A DNA stretch of 64,000 bases, from contig JAPZLL010000004.1 of assembly GCA_036250225.1 (NCBI GenBank), positions 186,001-250,000 on the forward strand, read 5' to 3'. This DNA is from Cercophora sp. LCS_1. Its lineage: Eukaryota > Ascomycota > Sordariomycetes > Sordariales > Lasiosphaeriaceae. Shown here in pieces: positions 1 to 12,064 of this stretch. Both the position numbers and the translations under genes were made by a program. Position 1 is the first letter of the stretch; each line of letters begins with the position of its first letter. Under the pieces are notes generated by a model. That model saw only the letters and a list, made by a program, of their open reading frames with translations. It was not told where the DNA came from and did not search any database.

Positions 1-3000
1 TAGTACGGGGCGTCCTCTTCCGACGAGGAATAATCATCGACGTAACCGCCGCCTACCACCTCTATCCTTCTCCCCTGGGCCCACGAGTCAACTGATGAGT
101 CCGTCTGATCGACCGTGTCCGGGTAGCGGTCCCTGGACACCTGGGAGAAGTCGGCGAGGCCCCAGGGCGGGTACCTGTCCTCGTCGCCAAACCCGGGCCT
201 GACGTCATCCAGGTTGGCGGCAGACACAGTGATGTCGTTGTCAACAATCTGCCGGGCCACGGACAGCCACTGCTCCTCGGTCGTGTTGGGAGTGATGAGG
301 AAACTCGGCCGATTCAGCTCGAGTTCCTCGGCAACACTCTGACCCTCCTTGTAGTGGCCCTGCCGGATGAAAAAGGTCGTGCCATCGAAATTAGCGGACG
401 TCCTGAGTAGCGGCAGGGATGTCTGTCTCATCCTGTCCAGCGTCCAGCCCGATGACCAGGTCGCGCCAAACTTCATCTGCCCGTCCTGATCCCACATCTC
501 GCGATGTCTGTAGTTTGGAAGAAGGGCGATAGACGGTGGGAAGCCGGAAGGCCGCAGCATGTTGCCGTCTCTAGCGCGGTTGAGATAGACGCGCAGCCTT
601 CGAAGACCTTCGGGGTCGGGTCGACCCTTGGGGAACTCGGCTGTCTTCTGGGCAACCCAGCGAATCGAGACATCATCAGAGCAGAGCCCGTCGGCAAAGG
701 CCTTGTCACCTGGGATGATGGCCTGGATGAATTCAAGGGCATCGCAGTTGCTGGTCGTGAGGGCGCTGTCAACGGCAGCAAGGATGCACCAAGTGAGTGC
801 CTCGATGCAGGTCGACTCGTCCGCATCCAGCCACTGGAACCGGACCTGGGGCAAGACAGGAGCGGGTTCTTCGTCGTCATCGTCGGCGCGCAATGGCACG
901 CCGGAGCTGGGGAAAATGACACTGAAGTGGTCGTCCGGAGAGCCAGTCTTCTGAGTCTCAAGGTCCTCAGACTTTGTGGTCTCGGCAATCAGCGTGACGA
1001 CCTGCTCGCCACTGGACCAGAGTTCGTGAAGCATCCTGTGCTCGGTCGGCGCAAGGAAGAGACCGCCGGGAACACCAAAGGGCGAGTTGCTGCCCTCAAT
1101 GTGGATGAGAGCATCAGGCATGGTCGGATGGCCGGGATGATCCTTGGAGCGCCCCGGAGTGAGCAGGCGGACGGCGCTGCGAATGGCTGGGTCAAAGTAG
1201 TTGCCCGCCAGCTCGGTGGGAATCTTGGTTGGGACGCGCAGGTAGGCGACATCGGGCCGTCTCAGGTTGGTGGCCTGCTCCCAGTCCAGCGTCAGACGGA
1301 GGACGCGCTCGTTCTTCTCGATGGGGCTCTTGCGTCCGGGGAGTGTCTGGCCAGGCTCGTACGTGGTGGGAAAGCGGCAATGGCGGCCCGCAGCAACAAA
1401 GATGGCCTTTTCGAATGCTTGAGTCGCTGTCGGCATCTCGCCGTCGGTTTCCGACGCCGGGTTGTCGACGCCGCCTCGCAATCTGTTGAGGATCCACTGG
1501 TGGGCGGCGGCGTCTTCCTGGTAGTCCCCGAGTGCCTCGCTGATGTCGACGGTGGTGGTCCCGTTACTAGCCTTCAGGGCCTGTTGGTCCCTCTTGTTCC
1601 GGTACGACTTGTTGCGGTCCAGGATCCAGACCTGGTACCGGAGTCCCGCACGGGCTTCCGGGAAGTTGAGCAGCCGGTCCACAGCGTCGATGAAGCCGTT
1701 GAGAGACTGGACCGGAAACCAGACCACGCCCTGGAAGCCGTAGAGCGGGATCCACAGGTCGTCGCCGCCCTGTGAGAAGGGGCTGGAGAAGTCGCTGAAC
1801 CGGAACGAGGATCGCCGCATCACCTTGCCAATCTCGCCAATGCTCTTGACGTCAACGCCGGCGGGGAGGTCCAATGTGAGCTCGCCACCGCGCAGCACCC
1901 CCGGCCCCTCCACAAAGCCTTCCGGATTCGGCAACCTGTCGGTCTCAAAGCCCTTCGCGCTTCTGTATGTCTCGACCTGTGGGTGCTTGTCAAGCACCGC
2001 ATGCGCCGCTTCGCATGTGTCCCGGAGCCATTTTAGGTCGCCCTCGATCTCTTTCTCCTTCTTCTTCTGGGCTACGAGGTTTTTTAGAAAAGCCACGTCT
2101 GCTTTAAATCTTTCTATACGGGCGTCTCGAAGGGCCCCAGTCCGGGCGTTTACTTCCTTGATGCGGGCCTTTTCTTCCTTGTTGCTGGCCCTTTGCTCCG
2201 GGGTGAGTCCCTCCTCTTCTTTTTCCCTGAGCCTCTGCTGGGCTGGGGTCTCAGGTTTCTCGAGTTCCTTGTCGGCTTTGTCGTCAGACTTCTTCTTCTC
2301 GTTCAGGTCATCGATTTTCTTGTTTATCTCCTTCAGCAACTTGTCTACGAACTTGCCGGTGTCGAACCCCGGCTCCGACGAGGCCAGTATCCAGTCGAGG
2401 TATTGCTCCGGCAGAGGTCCCTTTTCATACTTGTCCGAATCCGATTGATACTCGCCATCAGAGACGGAATCATCGGTACCAGACAATTCATCACCCTCCC
2501 CCAGCACGCGGGCGGTGCGATCGACAGTCTGGACGACATCACTAAAGGCATAGTACGACTCGAGCATGGGATCCTCATCTGCCACTGTCAGCGAAGGCCC
2601 AGAGGAAGAAAAAGGAAAAGACCTTACATCGCTTGCCGTCCCACTCAAACAACCTCCTCGTATAGTGGCTCAGGAATCGCATCCGCTTCTCCGGCCGTTT
2701 TTCCTTGGGAACGTCGCCCCAGCGGTCCAGCACATCTTCATGCTCATAGCCCCTGTCCAGCAGTCCCTTCCTCAAAACACCATCGTTTCCCGCGAAGATG
2801 TTGATGGGCTCGACGGGCAACCCGAACCACAGCATGGTCAAATTCAACACCAGAAGCTCATCCCCAGTCTTCCCCCGCACGTCCTCCCAACGCTTCTCAC
2901 TCAAGAGCTTCTTGTAGACCTCGGTACTGCGCCGCTGCAGCTCCCAAAGTGCACGGTCTTCCGCCTTGGACACGGGCAACAAGAGGTCGCGTTCATGTTC

Positions 3001-3456
3001 ATCAAAGTAGGTGTGGAGGATATACTGAATCGAGTCGTGGCCGCCGTATTTGCCCTCTAGCATGTCGAAGAATATCTGCTCCATCTTCTTGAAGTCTTCA
3101 GATTTAGGGTCAACATCAAGTTTGGCGCTCCGCTGCTCCGCGCGTTTCTTCTTCAACTCCTTGAGATCTATCAGGTACTTGAGTGCCTCCTTTGGCGTCA
3201 ATCCTTCGATCAGGCCTTTGGGCGCGCGGACATCGTTCGGGATCACTCTGTCGGGAATTTTGTCAAACGGCACCGGCGTGAACTTGGGCGCCTTGTTCCG
3301 GCGAGCTCTCCTCTCCCTCCTGGCCCTCCAGGCCCTAGGGGCGTGCATGATGGGCGGTTGAAGTTGCCTCGCAAATTCAGTCAGGCTAGTGTTTTGGTGA
3401 TGGTCGTTTTGGTGAGTCGTCGAGGCGGCGAGTGGGGTTGAGGGAGTAAAGAACAA
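1..3456 (-). CDS. large conserved fungal protein, unrecognised, 3' end outside window
   Basis: Two exons are visible: 3456..2628 and 2578..1, running off the left edge. The 49-bp intron (2579..2627) has a GTAAGG donor and a GGCAG acceptor, and joins in phase 1 to give KRYEDPMLESYY. The second exon stays open for about 857 codons in one frame, so at least about 1,130 residues are present. The N-terminus is basic (RAWRARRERRARR, about residues 41-53). A lysine/glutamate-rich stretch (EINKKIDDLNEKKKSDDK and onward) predicts a coiled coil around residues 360-480. The tail seen here is acidic (DDYSSSEEDAPY). I recognise no catalytic motif and assign no function. The start could also be the internal Met at 3348. 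A 423-codon plus-strand frame inside the gene is its antisense shadow. Confidence 0.75.
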
Positions 3457-3953
3457 CGGAGCCGTGCCGTGGGGTAAACAACCACTTCTTAAGGAATGGG
3501 GTACACAAAGACTCGACGGGGGTTATTTTCAAGGCGAAATGCATTCTTCCAGCCACGGTGAGCTGCATGCCAACATGGTTTGCGCAGTTCTCGTCGAGGC
3601 TTCCGGAACTTGTTTTCTTTGTTGGGCGGGGCTGCAGACGTGGTTGATTGCCTGAACACGGCCGGTAATGCAACAGTCGCTGCATGCGGCGGCTGGGCGA
3701 TTTGGCTCAGGTGCCAAAGAAAGAGGCCCTCAGAACTGCGGATGGATTGTTGTGTTGCCATCCGGAAGAGGAAACTAGTCAATGGAGGTGATGTCTCAAC
3801 AAAGAAACATCCGCGACCCACCCGAAAAACAAGGCGCTTCATGAGCGAAGGAAAATGCAGCCGTTTGGTCTGTAGAAAGAAGTCGAATTGTTTGCTAGTT
3901 CATTGTTGAGCCCGAGGTACCCATGTTTTCTCAACAATGCCACCAGGGCCCAA
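3457..3953. other. intergenic, convergent-side spacer
   Basis: About 500 bp between the start of the large minus-strand gene and the end of the transaldolase gene. It should hold the promoter of the former and the 3' UTR of the latter. Only short overlapping frames are present; I see no gene, tRNA or repeat. Confidence 0.5.
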
Positions 3954-5273
3954 TCACGCGGCGCCCAGGTCGGCCCCCAATGCCCATCGCTGATCAACGT
4001 TGGCCAAGATATCACCTACCAGCATCTCCAGCTTGTCCTGGAAGTTGCAGAAAATTCCAAGCGCTTGTACTAGCTTGGCTTCGCTCTTCCCACCCTCGGA
4101 CTTTGTGAGTTCCAGCCGCCACGCGCTCTTGTCGTCGAGGATGAGTTCCAGATTTTCCATAGTGAGCATCGGAAGAGGTTCCCCTGGTCGCATGATGGAC
4201 CGCGGTTGTGATTCGCTGTACTTTGTCTCAATAAGCTCCGAGATGAGTTTGGGGGGTAGAGTGACGTGGTTGACACCCGCCAGCTTCATGACATCGTCGG
4301 TCGACGTGATCGAGGCAGCCATAACTTGTGTCTTCTTGTTCCTGCATTTGAAGTAGCGCTGTGCCGTGTCGAGAAGCCACAGATCAGGTGGGTTCCTCTC
4401 AACATAACTGTCTCAATGTTAACGTCAGCAGAGAATAGGACCGTGCCGAATGCTCACTTTGGGTCAAAGTGGACCGGTAGTTCTTTGACATATGGGGCAA
4501 TGTAATGGCATCCGCCATACCCAGCCAACGCAACTTGTGGCAACGAGAAAACGATGGTGGCTAGAGTGGAGATTCCTGACGCTTCGAGCTTGCGACAGGC
4601 CTGAAGCCCTTCCCACGTTGCGGGTATCTTGATACAGACACGCTTGGTGTCAAAATCAGGCTGAAGAAGCCGGAAGTGGGAGACAATTCCTACACGGCTA
4701 TTAGAGGTCATCCGTTGCAACATGTGATGTGCTCACGCTTGGCGTTGCTGATGATCTTGTCTTCGGCGTACGCATAGTTTGGGTTGACCTGAACGAGGAA
4801 ATTCCCATCGATGAAGGGGTGAAGCTGAAGACACAGGTGTACCATCTGGCATACGCTTAGTGGATGGGTCCCAAGAGGGGTCCCAAGAGGGACAAGTGAC
4901 GCACCATCAACTCGACTGCAAGCTCTAGGACGGTCCCTGTCACCGCCGGCATAGAACGAGCAAGGCGAATGCACTTGTAGATGGCCTGACGGTTGAGAAA
5001 CTCCCCATCCTGACCAAGTTTCGAGAGTTCGTGGTAGGCAATGGCCTACTCGTTGTCAGTATCGCTCTCCGTGGATTTGGACATAGCCACTAACTTGGTT
5101 GGACGTACAATCACGGAACACCCGCCCGAAACTTTTGGCGGCTGTTGGTTGTCAGCACTGTAGATACCACTCCAAAGTGATTCCGAGAACTTGCACTCGA
5201 GGCTCAGTGAGTCGTAGTCAATCAATGTTCCAGAGTCAATAAGATGCTCGTAAAGGCTCCGTTGCTCGTCCAT
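3954..5273 (-). CDS. transaldolase (five exons)
   Basis: Exons 5273..5109, 5045..4905, 4845..4737, 4689..4458 and 4407..3954 join in frame to 366 residues. All four introns (47-63 bp) have GT donors (GTACGT, GTGCGT, GTGAGC, GTGAGC) and AG acceptors. The product reads as transaldolase, the pentose-phosphate enzyme moving dihydroxyacetone units between sugar phosphates in the cytosol. AIAYHELSKLG, NPNYAYAEDKIISNAKRIVS, RVCIKIPATWEGLQACRKLE (the KIPAT lysine is the Schiff-base residue), TLATIVFS and the closing GVNHVTLPPKL block match the family. The N-terminal about 55 residues are divergent and lack the usual CTSNQ string before AIAY, so exon 1 is the least certain part. It may be a paralogue of the housekeeping enzyme. 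Confidence 0.85.
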
Positions 5274-6573
5274 TTTCGAAGTGTTTTTCGAGCGGCAACG
5301 TTCTGAAGTTCGCTGGTTCTTCCTCTCCGCTACTGGCTTGTTGAGCCTGTTGAATCTTGAAGTTGGTGAGATGGCAGCCCCTGCAAGCCATTCACGTGCC
5401 GTTCAATGAATTTCTGTCAACTCGCGAGGAAAAAAAAGCAACGTGTTCGAGGATCTGTCCATACCGGTCCTAGTCCGTTTCGAGATCACCAAGCTGAGGG
5501 GAACCCCCGAAACCTACCAGAAGACAGATCATTCACAACCTTGGAACGGGAAATTGCAGCCTCGTCCATTCACTCGAATGACGTGATCCTGCTCTTCGAC
5601 CCGGTGAGCAAGTGAGACCGGCGTGGTGTCGATCGCCCTTCAGCACTGGATGACGGCGGTGGCAGTTTCATGGTGCTTGGCGTCCGATGCCCTCGCGGGG
5701 CGGTCTCCGGGACATTCTCCCGGAGAGTTGGGGGCCGCGTCTGCAGCCTTCCCCGCTTGTCCCTTTCCACGCACCCACTCAAAGGCTTCGGTGCCACACC
5801 CAAGCGTTGCAGCGGCCAGAACGGAAACCTGGTTGCTTCAAAAACGGCTTCCTGAGCTACAGGAAGCTTGTTGGTTCCACGAGCCGCCGGGAGTCCAGCT
5901 GACCGGGAAATATAGCACGGTTGGTGACACAAAGGAGAGCTTCGGCATCGTGCGAATCAGCGGGTCTCAGGCACTGCGAAGGGAAACCATCGCAAGCCTT
6001 CGCAATGCAACGAGAGATTGGGGTCCATGAGTCGGAAGTGTTCAAGATAATTGCCAAGATTGGAGGGTATAGGTTGTGCTGTTGACCTGAGACGCATCTG
6101 GCGTTTAGACGCCGGACCTTGCAGCTTTCTCAGCTCTCGACTTTGGGACCGCACACGGCGCTTAGACGGTCTCTACGACGGGCCAATCTTGGAGACATGG
6201 CTGCCGCACGTCAGGTCTGCTGCTTAATCCGGACGCTGTTTCAGAGATCCAACTTGCATCGCTGGATCTGGCCGCGTTGCTCGCTCGCTGGGGTCAGTCG
6301 TCGTGCCGGATGCGGTGATGTTGAGAACAAGGTGATGTCCTGGCCCCACACCCCGCCCAGACAAAAACCACAACGCCCAGAGCTCGAGCCACAGCGTTGC
6401 AGCACCGCCACACCGCATCCTAGCCACACCCTAGCGCACCCCCGTCAAAAAAACGAGCAACCGTGACGGAGCTATCACCAAGTTTCGACGTCCACAGCAC
6501 CCGACGCCAATTGACACCCCCAACCAGGCGACGATGGCGACAGGGACCGGCACCTGAACGACGAACCCCCAAA
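5274..6573. promoter_or_regulatory. divergent intergenic region, transaldolase / COX10
   Basis: About 1.3 kb between two divergent genes, so it must hold both promoters and 5' UTRs. Frames of up to 135 codons occur on both strands but show no recognisable motif and no splice-linked continuation. I see no repeat or RNA gene. Confidence 0.45.
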
Positions 6574-8013
6574 ATGCGACCGCCGATATCCGGGCTCCGA
6601 CCCCTCGCCCTCGAAAATGCCTGCTGGCAATGCACCACGCGCGCCCTGCTGCGCCATCACCGAGCCCAAACCCGCTTCTTCTCTAAGCCCTCCGTCCCGC
6701 GCGCCTCGGCCGTAGCGATTCCACCCAACCAGCCCTTCCGCGCCGGCTACTTCCTCTCCAACACCCTCCTAGCCCGCGCCAATGGCACCTCCTCCACACC
6801 CCCGGGCGGCGGCGCCCCCGGCCCACCATCCTCCTCCGGCCCCGAACTCCTCCCGCACCGGCGCCGCCAAGCCCTCCGGCGCGCCGCCGCCGGTGCATCC
6901 AACCCCGAGGCTCCAACCTCCACCCTCCCACCCGACGCCTCTTCCCTCCTAGCCGCAACGGCAGCCCGCGCACCACCGAGCTCCCTCCGACGAACCCTCT
7001 CCTCCCTCCTCTCCCTCTCCAAACCCCGCCTGACCGTCCTCGTCGTCCTCTCAGCAATGGTTCCCTACGCCCTCTACCCGGTCCCCTCCTTCCTCTCCCC
7101 CACCGCCCTCGAAGCCGTGCCCTCCCTATCCCCGCTAACCCTCCTCTTCCTCACCTTCGGCACAACCCTCTGCTCAGCCGCTGCCAACGCCCTCAACATG
7201 CTCTACGAGCCCGACACCGACGCCAAAATGACGCGCACCCGAACCCGTCCCCTAGTCCGCCGTCTACTTACCACCCGCTCGGCCGTCCTCTTCGCCGTAG
7301 GCTGCGGCGCCGTGGGCACGCTGGCTCTCTTTTACGGCGTCAACTCCACCGTTGCGTTCCTGGGGGCAACAAACATCGCTTTATACGCGGGTGCATATAC
7401 CCCACTCAAACGGATTAGTGCGGTGAATACTTGGGTCGGCGCCGTGGTGGGCGGGATACCGCCCCTGATGGGCTGGGCTGCTGCAGCGGGCGAGAGCGCC
7501 ACTGGTGATGGAACGTGGAGGGAGCTGTTATTTGCTGGTGACGGATCGAGTTGGGGAGGATGGTTATTTGCTGGGCTATTGTTTGCGTGGCAGTTTCCGC
7601 ATTTCATGCCGCTCAGCTGGGGGATTAGGGAGGAGTACAAAGCCGCTGGGCTGAGGATGCTGTGCTGGGTCAATCCGGCGAGGAATGCACGCGTCGCGTT
7701 GAGGTATAGCTTGGCGTTTATCCCGTTATGTGTTGGGCTGTGCGCCGTCGGCGTTACCGAGTGGAGTTTTGCGGTGACGAGCGCGCCGGTGAATTTTTGG
7801 CTGATCAAGGAGGCCGTCAAGTTTTGGAGACATGAGGGCCACAAGGGGAGTGCAAAGGGGTTGTTTTGGGCTAGTGTGTGGCATTTGCCGGTTGTCATGG
7901 TGTTGGCGCTGGCACAGAAGAAGGGTATGTGGGGACGGGTTTGGAGGAGCGTGATGGGTGAGCCCGAGGAGGAAGAGGATGGCGAGTGGGAGGATGATGA
8001 GGAGGTGGTGTAG
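6574..8013 (+). CDS. COX10: protohaem IX farnesyltransferase (haem O synthase), mitochondrial
   Basis: Single exon of 479 residues from the Met at 6574. The same frame is open from 6463, but the 6574 start gives an Arg/Ala/Leu-rich mitochondrial presequence. COX10 farnesylates haem b to haem O in the inner mitochondrial membrane, the first step to haem A of cytochrome c oxidase. Family marks are SKPRLTVLVVLSAMVPYAL, the Asp-rich prenyl-diphosphate motif in NMLYEPDTDAKMTRTRTRPL, the YTPLKR and NTWVGAVVGGIPPLMGW loops, and LLFAWQFPHFMPLSW. Several hydrophobic segments fit a UbiA-type multi-span enzyme. The region before the core (about residues 60-150) is a Pro/Ser/Ala-rich low-complexity insert. 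The C-terminus is acidic (EPEEEEDGEWEDDEE). No intron is seen. Confidence 0.95.
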   Translation: MRPPISGLRPLALENACWQCTTRALLRHHRAQTRFFSKPSVPRASAVAIPPNQPFRAGYFLSNTLLARANGTSSTPPGGGAPGPPSSSGPELLPHRRRQALRRAAAGASNPEAPTSTLPPDASSLLAATAARAPPSSLRRTLSSLLSLSKPRLTVLVVLSAMVPYALYPVPSFLSPTALEAVPSLSPLTLLFLTFGTTLCSAAANALNMLYEPDTDAKMTRTRTRPLVRRLLTTRSAVLFAVGCGAVGTLALFYGVNSTVAFLGATNIALYAGAYTPLKRISAVNTWVGAVVGGIPPLMGWAAAAGESATGDGTWRELLFAGDGSSWGGWLFAGLLFAWQFPHFMPLSWGIREEYKAAGLRMLCWVNPARNARVALRYSLAFIPLCVGLCAVGVTEWSFAVTSAPVNFWLIKEAVKFWRHEGHKGSAKGLFWASVWHLPVVMVLALAQKKGMWGRVWRSVMGEPEEEEDGEWEDDEEVV

Positions 8014-9103
8014 AACCATGGATGGAAGGTTTTTGCTATTGTTGTATTGTCATGGCTTAATGCCCTGCGGCTTGGAGATGGCCGCTGATGTAGGGATACG
8101 TGTGTTGCAATTACGGTGTACGATCCCCGCCCTGGCGTTTTGTTAATTTATGACCTGCAACATTTGTCTTGACGTCTGAGAATGTAAAATCAGGGTATGG
8201 GAAGGCTGAGGCGGCATCAATGGGCATCCGACTCCCCACAAGCACCCTCATCACATCCAGCATCAGAAAACCCCTGTTCAAATACTCTCTGTTCTTTATG
8301 TATGCGTTCTCGATATCTCAACCCCAAGAGCCACCAATTTTCTTCCCACCCTTCCACCCGGTCGCCATGGTATCATGCTTGCTCAAAACAATGCTTTCCG
8401 TTCCGAAAAAACGACGCAAATGGTACACATTCCCCCTCCATCACATTATGATGCACCGGCTTTGTCACAAAGGGAAACAATATCGCCCCGACTTCATCTT
8501 CCCGGAAAAGAAATACATTTTGGACCTCCGCCCTGCCTGCTCTATCCAAACTGATGATCAAAATCCAAAGGCATCCAACTGCTTGTGCTGACTGGAGGGG
8601 GATTTCATCCCCTTGCCTTGCTCCCACCACCGAACAAAGGAATGAAATGATGAACCTGACCCCATTACCCCTGCTCGTCGCAAACGGGTGGGCGGGTATA
8701 AGTGTGATTCGGCGCTTAGCTATGACGCCCCCCCTGGAAATCCTCCCCAGAAAAACTCCGAACGCCTTTGTGACAAGGATGTTGTGTGAACCAACAAACG
8801 ACAAACGCCCGCATGCGACCAATCAAAAACTCCGACCAAACGCCTGTATGAACTTCATGCGAGGTCCGTCATAATGCCCACCCACCGAGCTCCTTTACCT
8901 GTCCCCGAGACTCCAGATGAGGAAGAAGAAAATGATATAAGGAAATGTAAAAGGAAGGTATTAAGTATTTGTAAAAAAGGAGTGTGTGCCGGTTGAGGTA
9001 AGGGAAATGAGGTAAACAGGAATGGGGTATATGGCTGACCAAAGAGAATAAACAAATAACTTTTTGGTTGGTTCTGCTCGTCGTCGTCATCGTCGTGGTG
9101 CTT
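8014..9103. other. convergent intergenic region
   Basis: About 1.1 kb between the ends of COX10 (plus) and the Myb-like gene (minus). It should contain both 3' UTRs. An AT-rich stretch lies at about 8925-9065. A 140-codon plus frame at 8169..8591 has no recognisable motif and was not called. Confidence 0.45.
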
Positions 9104-10148
9104 TTATTGCCCGCCACGGTTGATGAGCGAGTTGATGCCTATCTCACCTACGCCTGGAAGTCGGCTGTTGTGACCCATGTAAGGACTGGTGCCCTGGCTG
9201 GAGGAGGCATGGGGCTGACCGTAGCCGGCAGTGCCGGTGCTTGACACACTGTTGCTGTAGCCGTGCTGGGGCTGGTAGGACTGTTGATGATAACCCCCGT
9301 AGCCCCCGACGGCGCCGTGATGCATGCCGCCAAAGGATGTGTGGTGTGACGAGCCCCCGTTGGAGCTGCCGCCCGGAGTCGAGTGCGCGCCGCCGGCGGA
9401 CCCGGACGCCTCGGGGCTGCTGTAAGACTGTTCGGCGACGTCGTCAATGGGGGTCAGGCCGATGCCCGAGATTCCACTGTCATCATCGTACCCTGTAAGA
9501 GGCTGGCCCGCATCGAGGCGTTCCCGCCGAGCGTAGGCCCGCGCGTGGGATTGGATGTTCTTGAGCCCGTTGGACATGCACTGTATGATTGGAGCACCAT
9601 GTGTTAGCGTCGCAGTCGCCAATGTGGCCGGGAGGAAAAGATGGGCAGCAACGCACCTGGGCCTCGACAACGTTCCACTTTTCGCCACAGCGGTGGGCGA
9701 GGGGCTGCCAGATTTCCTTGCGCATGCTCATGTACTCCTTGCTCAGGCGCTCGAGCTTGCGGTTGTCAAAGTCGTTCTGGCCGCGGCGTTCCATCAACCG
9801 CTCGTGCCGTTTCCGACACGCATTGCCCGTCTTGCCGGGGAAGGCTTCGCGCTGGATCTGGTTCCAGTTCTTGCCCTGGGCTCGCAGTGCCAGGAGGTTC
9901 CGGTCATCCTCCTGGTTCCACGCACCCGACGAGGCGCGGTGTTGGGCCGGCAGTTGTGGAAGCCCGACGGGGCCACCCACCATGGACGCGGGTCCCGACG
10001 GCATCTGGGGCATGGGGTTGACGGCGCTGACAGCGTACGGGTCGTTGTAGGGCATGCCCATCTGGGCTCCGGCGGTGGAAGCAAGAGCCTCTTGGGCGCT
10101 GTAGTAGTTGGTAACCTGTTGTCGGGTAGGTTGTTGGTAGTACGCCAT
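9104..10148 (-). CDS. Myb/SANT-like DNA-binding protein
   Basis: Two exons, 10148..9657 and 9580..9104, joined across a 76-bp intron (donor GTGCGT, acceptor ATACAG, phase 0), give 322 residues. The start is the Met at 10148 (MAYYQQPTRQQ). The frame is open 66 codons further upstream, but that stretch does not look like protein. Residues about 72-125 form a Myb/SANT-like helix set with spaced Trp residues (SGAWNQEDDRNLLALRAQG, then KNWNQIQREAFPGKTGNAC), followed by a basic RKRHERLMERR. This single repeat suggests nuclear DNA or chromatin binding. Exon 2 encodes a Gly/Ser/Tyr/Gln/His-rich low-complexity tail. A 5.6-kb gene-poor region lies upstream, so a long leader or extended promoter is likely. 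Confidence 0.85.
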
Positions 10149-12030
10149 GGCGGCTGTTTGTGTGGCGAGGGACGCCGGGATTTGGGGCTGGTATTGGTGG
10201 TGACTCGGTGGCCGAGCCTGCTTGGGCGTAATCCAATGAAAGGCTGTACAACCACTGAACTTGTTGTCCTGCTGCCGGCTGGATGATGCAGCAAAGTGGG
10301 GTGCAGGTCGTGGGAGCCAAGGTCGGATGCGGGCCGGGCGCAGCACGTCGCAGTCGAATTACAAGGGCGATTACCGATTAGAGAGTGGCGACGGTGGGAT
10401 GACCCCAAAGAGCTCCGACGTCCGGTGTAGCCTCGCTGGGAGGCAAAAGCGGACTGAGGTGGGAACAGGGCGTGGCCGACGTCTCGTGTCAAACGAAAGG
10501 CGGGCTAAACGAAAGGTGACGAACAGACGAGACAGAAAAAGGAAGAGAGAAAGAAAAGCAAAGGATAGGAGAGGAACGATTGGGTCGGGTGTGGCGGGTC
10601 GATGGGGCTCGGAGGACTGGAAGAGAGGTCGAGATCGGTCGGACGGGGTGTGGTCGACTTATAGAGGGCTCGCAGGTGCAGCGAATGTGACCCAAGATAG
10701 ACGATTAGTCGACGTCGATGCTCCCCACGTCTGCGGACGGCGATGTGCTGGGGTCCGAGATCTGAAACAAGGGTACTAAGGGTACTGGTGACAACAAACA
10801 ATCGTCTCGAAACTGGGGACTGTGTCCGAACGGGCTCATGGAGCACGAAGCGGCCTCTGTAAATGGCTGACAGGTTTCGGAATGGCGTCTGTTTGAAGAC
10901 GGGCGGCTACGGGGGAGACCTTTGTGAGTGGAGATAGCTGTTGACCAGAAAGGAGGCCCTCTCCGGAGGGCGGCTAGCATATAAGAGTTGCGGGAGCCGG
11001 CAGGGGTGGCCGAGGCCGGGGATGTGAACGTAGTGACTACCCAGTAGGTGGGCGAGCCCGGCTCGACAGTCCCAGACTGCCGGCAAAAGCAGAGACGCAC
11101 TACCCAGCGGGCGGCAAGCCGACATAGCGGGCACCTGAGATGAACAAGGAGATTGCTGCCAGGGCCCGGCGCCGGTGTGGGTGCGATCTGGATGCCACTG
11201 ACGCTGCCCGTGGAGGCTCGATCCATGGCAGCTTGGCCATGCGCCGTGCTGTGGGGAGCCATCGGAGAGTGACATGGGCGCCCGGCGAAAATAGGCGCGC
11301 ATCCAGGTACCAAGCCCGGTAGTAAACAGTGGGTAAAGAAGCTGCCGTCGTAGGGACGACCCAATGCGGGAAAGCTCCACGGGAGCGGAAGACATGCAGG
11401 CGGGTGTGTGTCAAAAATAGAAGAGCACAACCATAGAAGCGGCTCGTAGGCGTGTTAGCCGCCGCTAGCCTTGCGCGGCACACGGCCCTAACATCGCGTT
11501 GCCGCACAACCTTCGACCGTGCTCAACGAAAGCTAGGATGCATCTCCCTGCGTTCGCGAAGCCATGAATCTGGCATCGTGGTCCTTGCGTCGTGACTATT
11601 GCCAGTGCCACTAGCATTGGCCCGGCAGATATTGCGCTACCCACGAGCCGAAACGGAGAAAGCCAACGGGAAAACAAACAAGAGAAGCCAGATATCGAGG
11701 CCATCGGCAGGGCGACAAGATGCGGCCACGGCTTCCACGCATCCGAGTGGCTGCCCTGTGAAGGGCCAACTGCTACCAGGCCTGATGTGCAGCTTGGGAG
11801 AGCTTGACGGACCCGACAGGATGGCACTGGACGACGATGAACCGCAGTCAGACAGAAAGGAAGAGGCGAAGCCGGAAACACTTCTCGGCAAGCATCCACT
11901 GGCGTCTCGAGGTTCTCTGCAGTTTAGACGGCCGTGATTGCCAACGAAATTATTCAGGGTGGTGCATTGCACAAGTGAGGTGGGAAGCGGCATTGCAGCT
12001 AGGGGCCGAAGGGGCACATCGGGAGCCTCA

Positions 12031-12064
<34 letters not shown>

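Noticed and set aside
504..1775. 423-codon plus-strand open frame
   Set aside because: It lies antisense to the long minus-strand exon of the first gene, whose protein has coherent composition and a clean intron. The plus frame has no motif.
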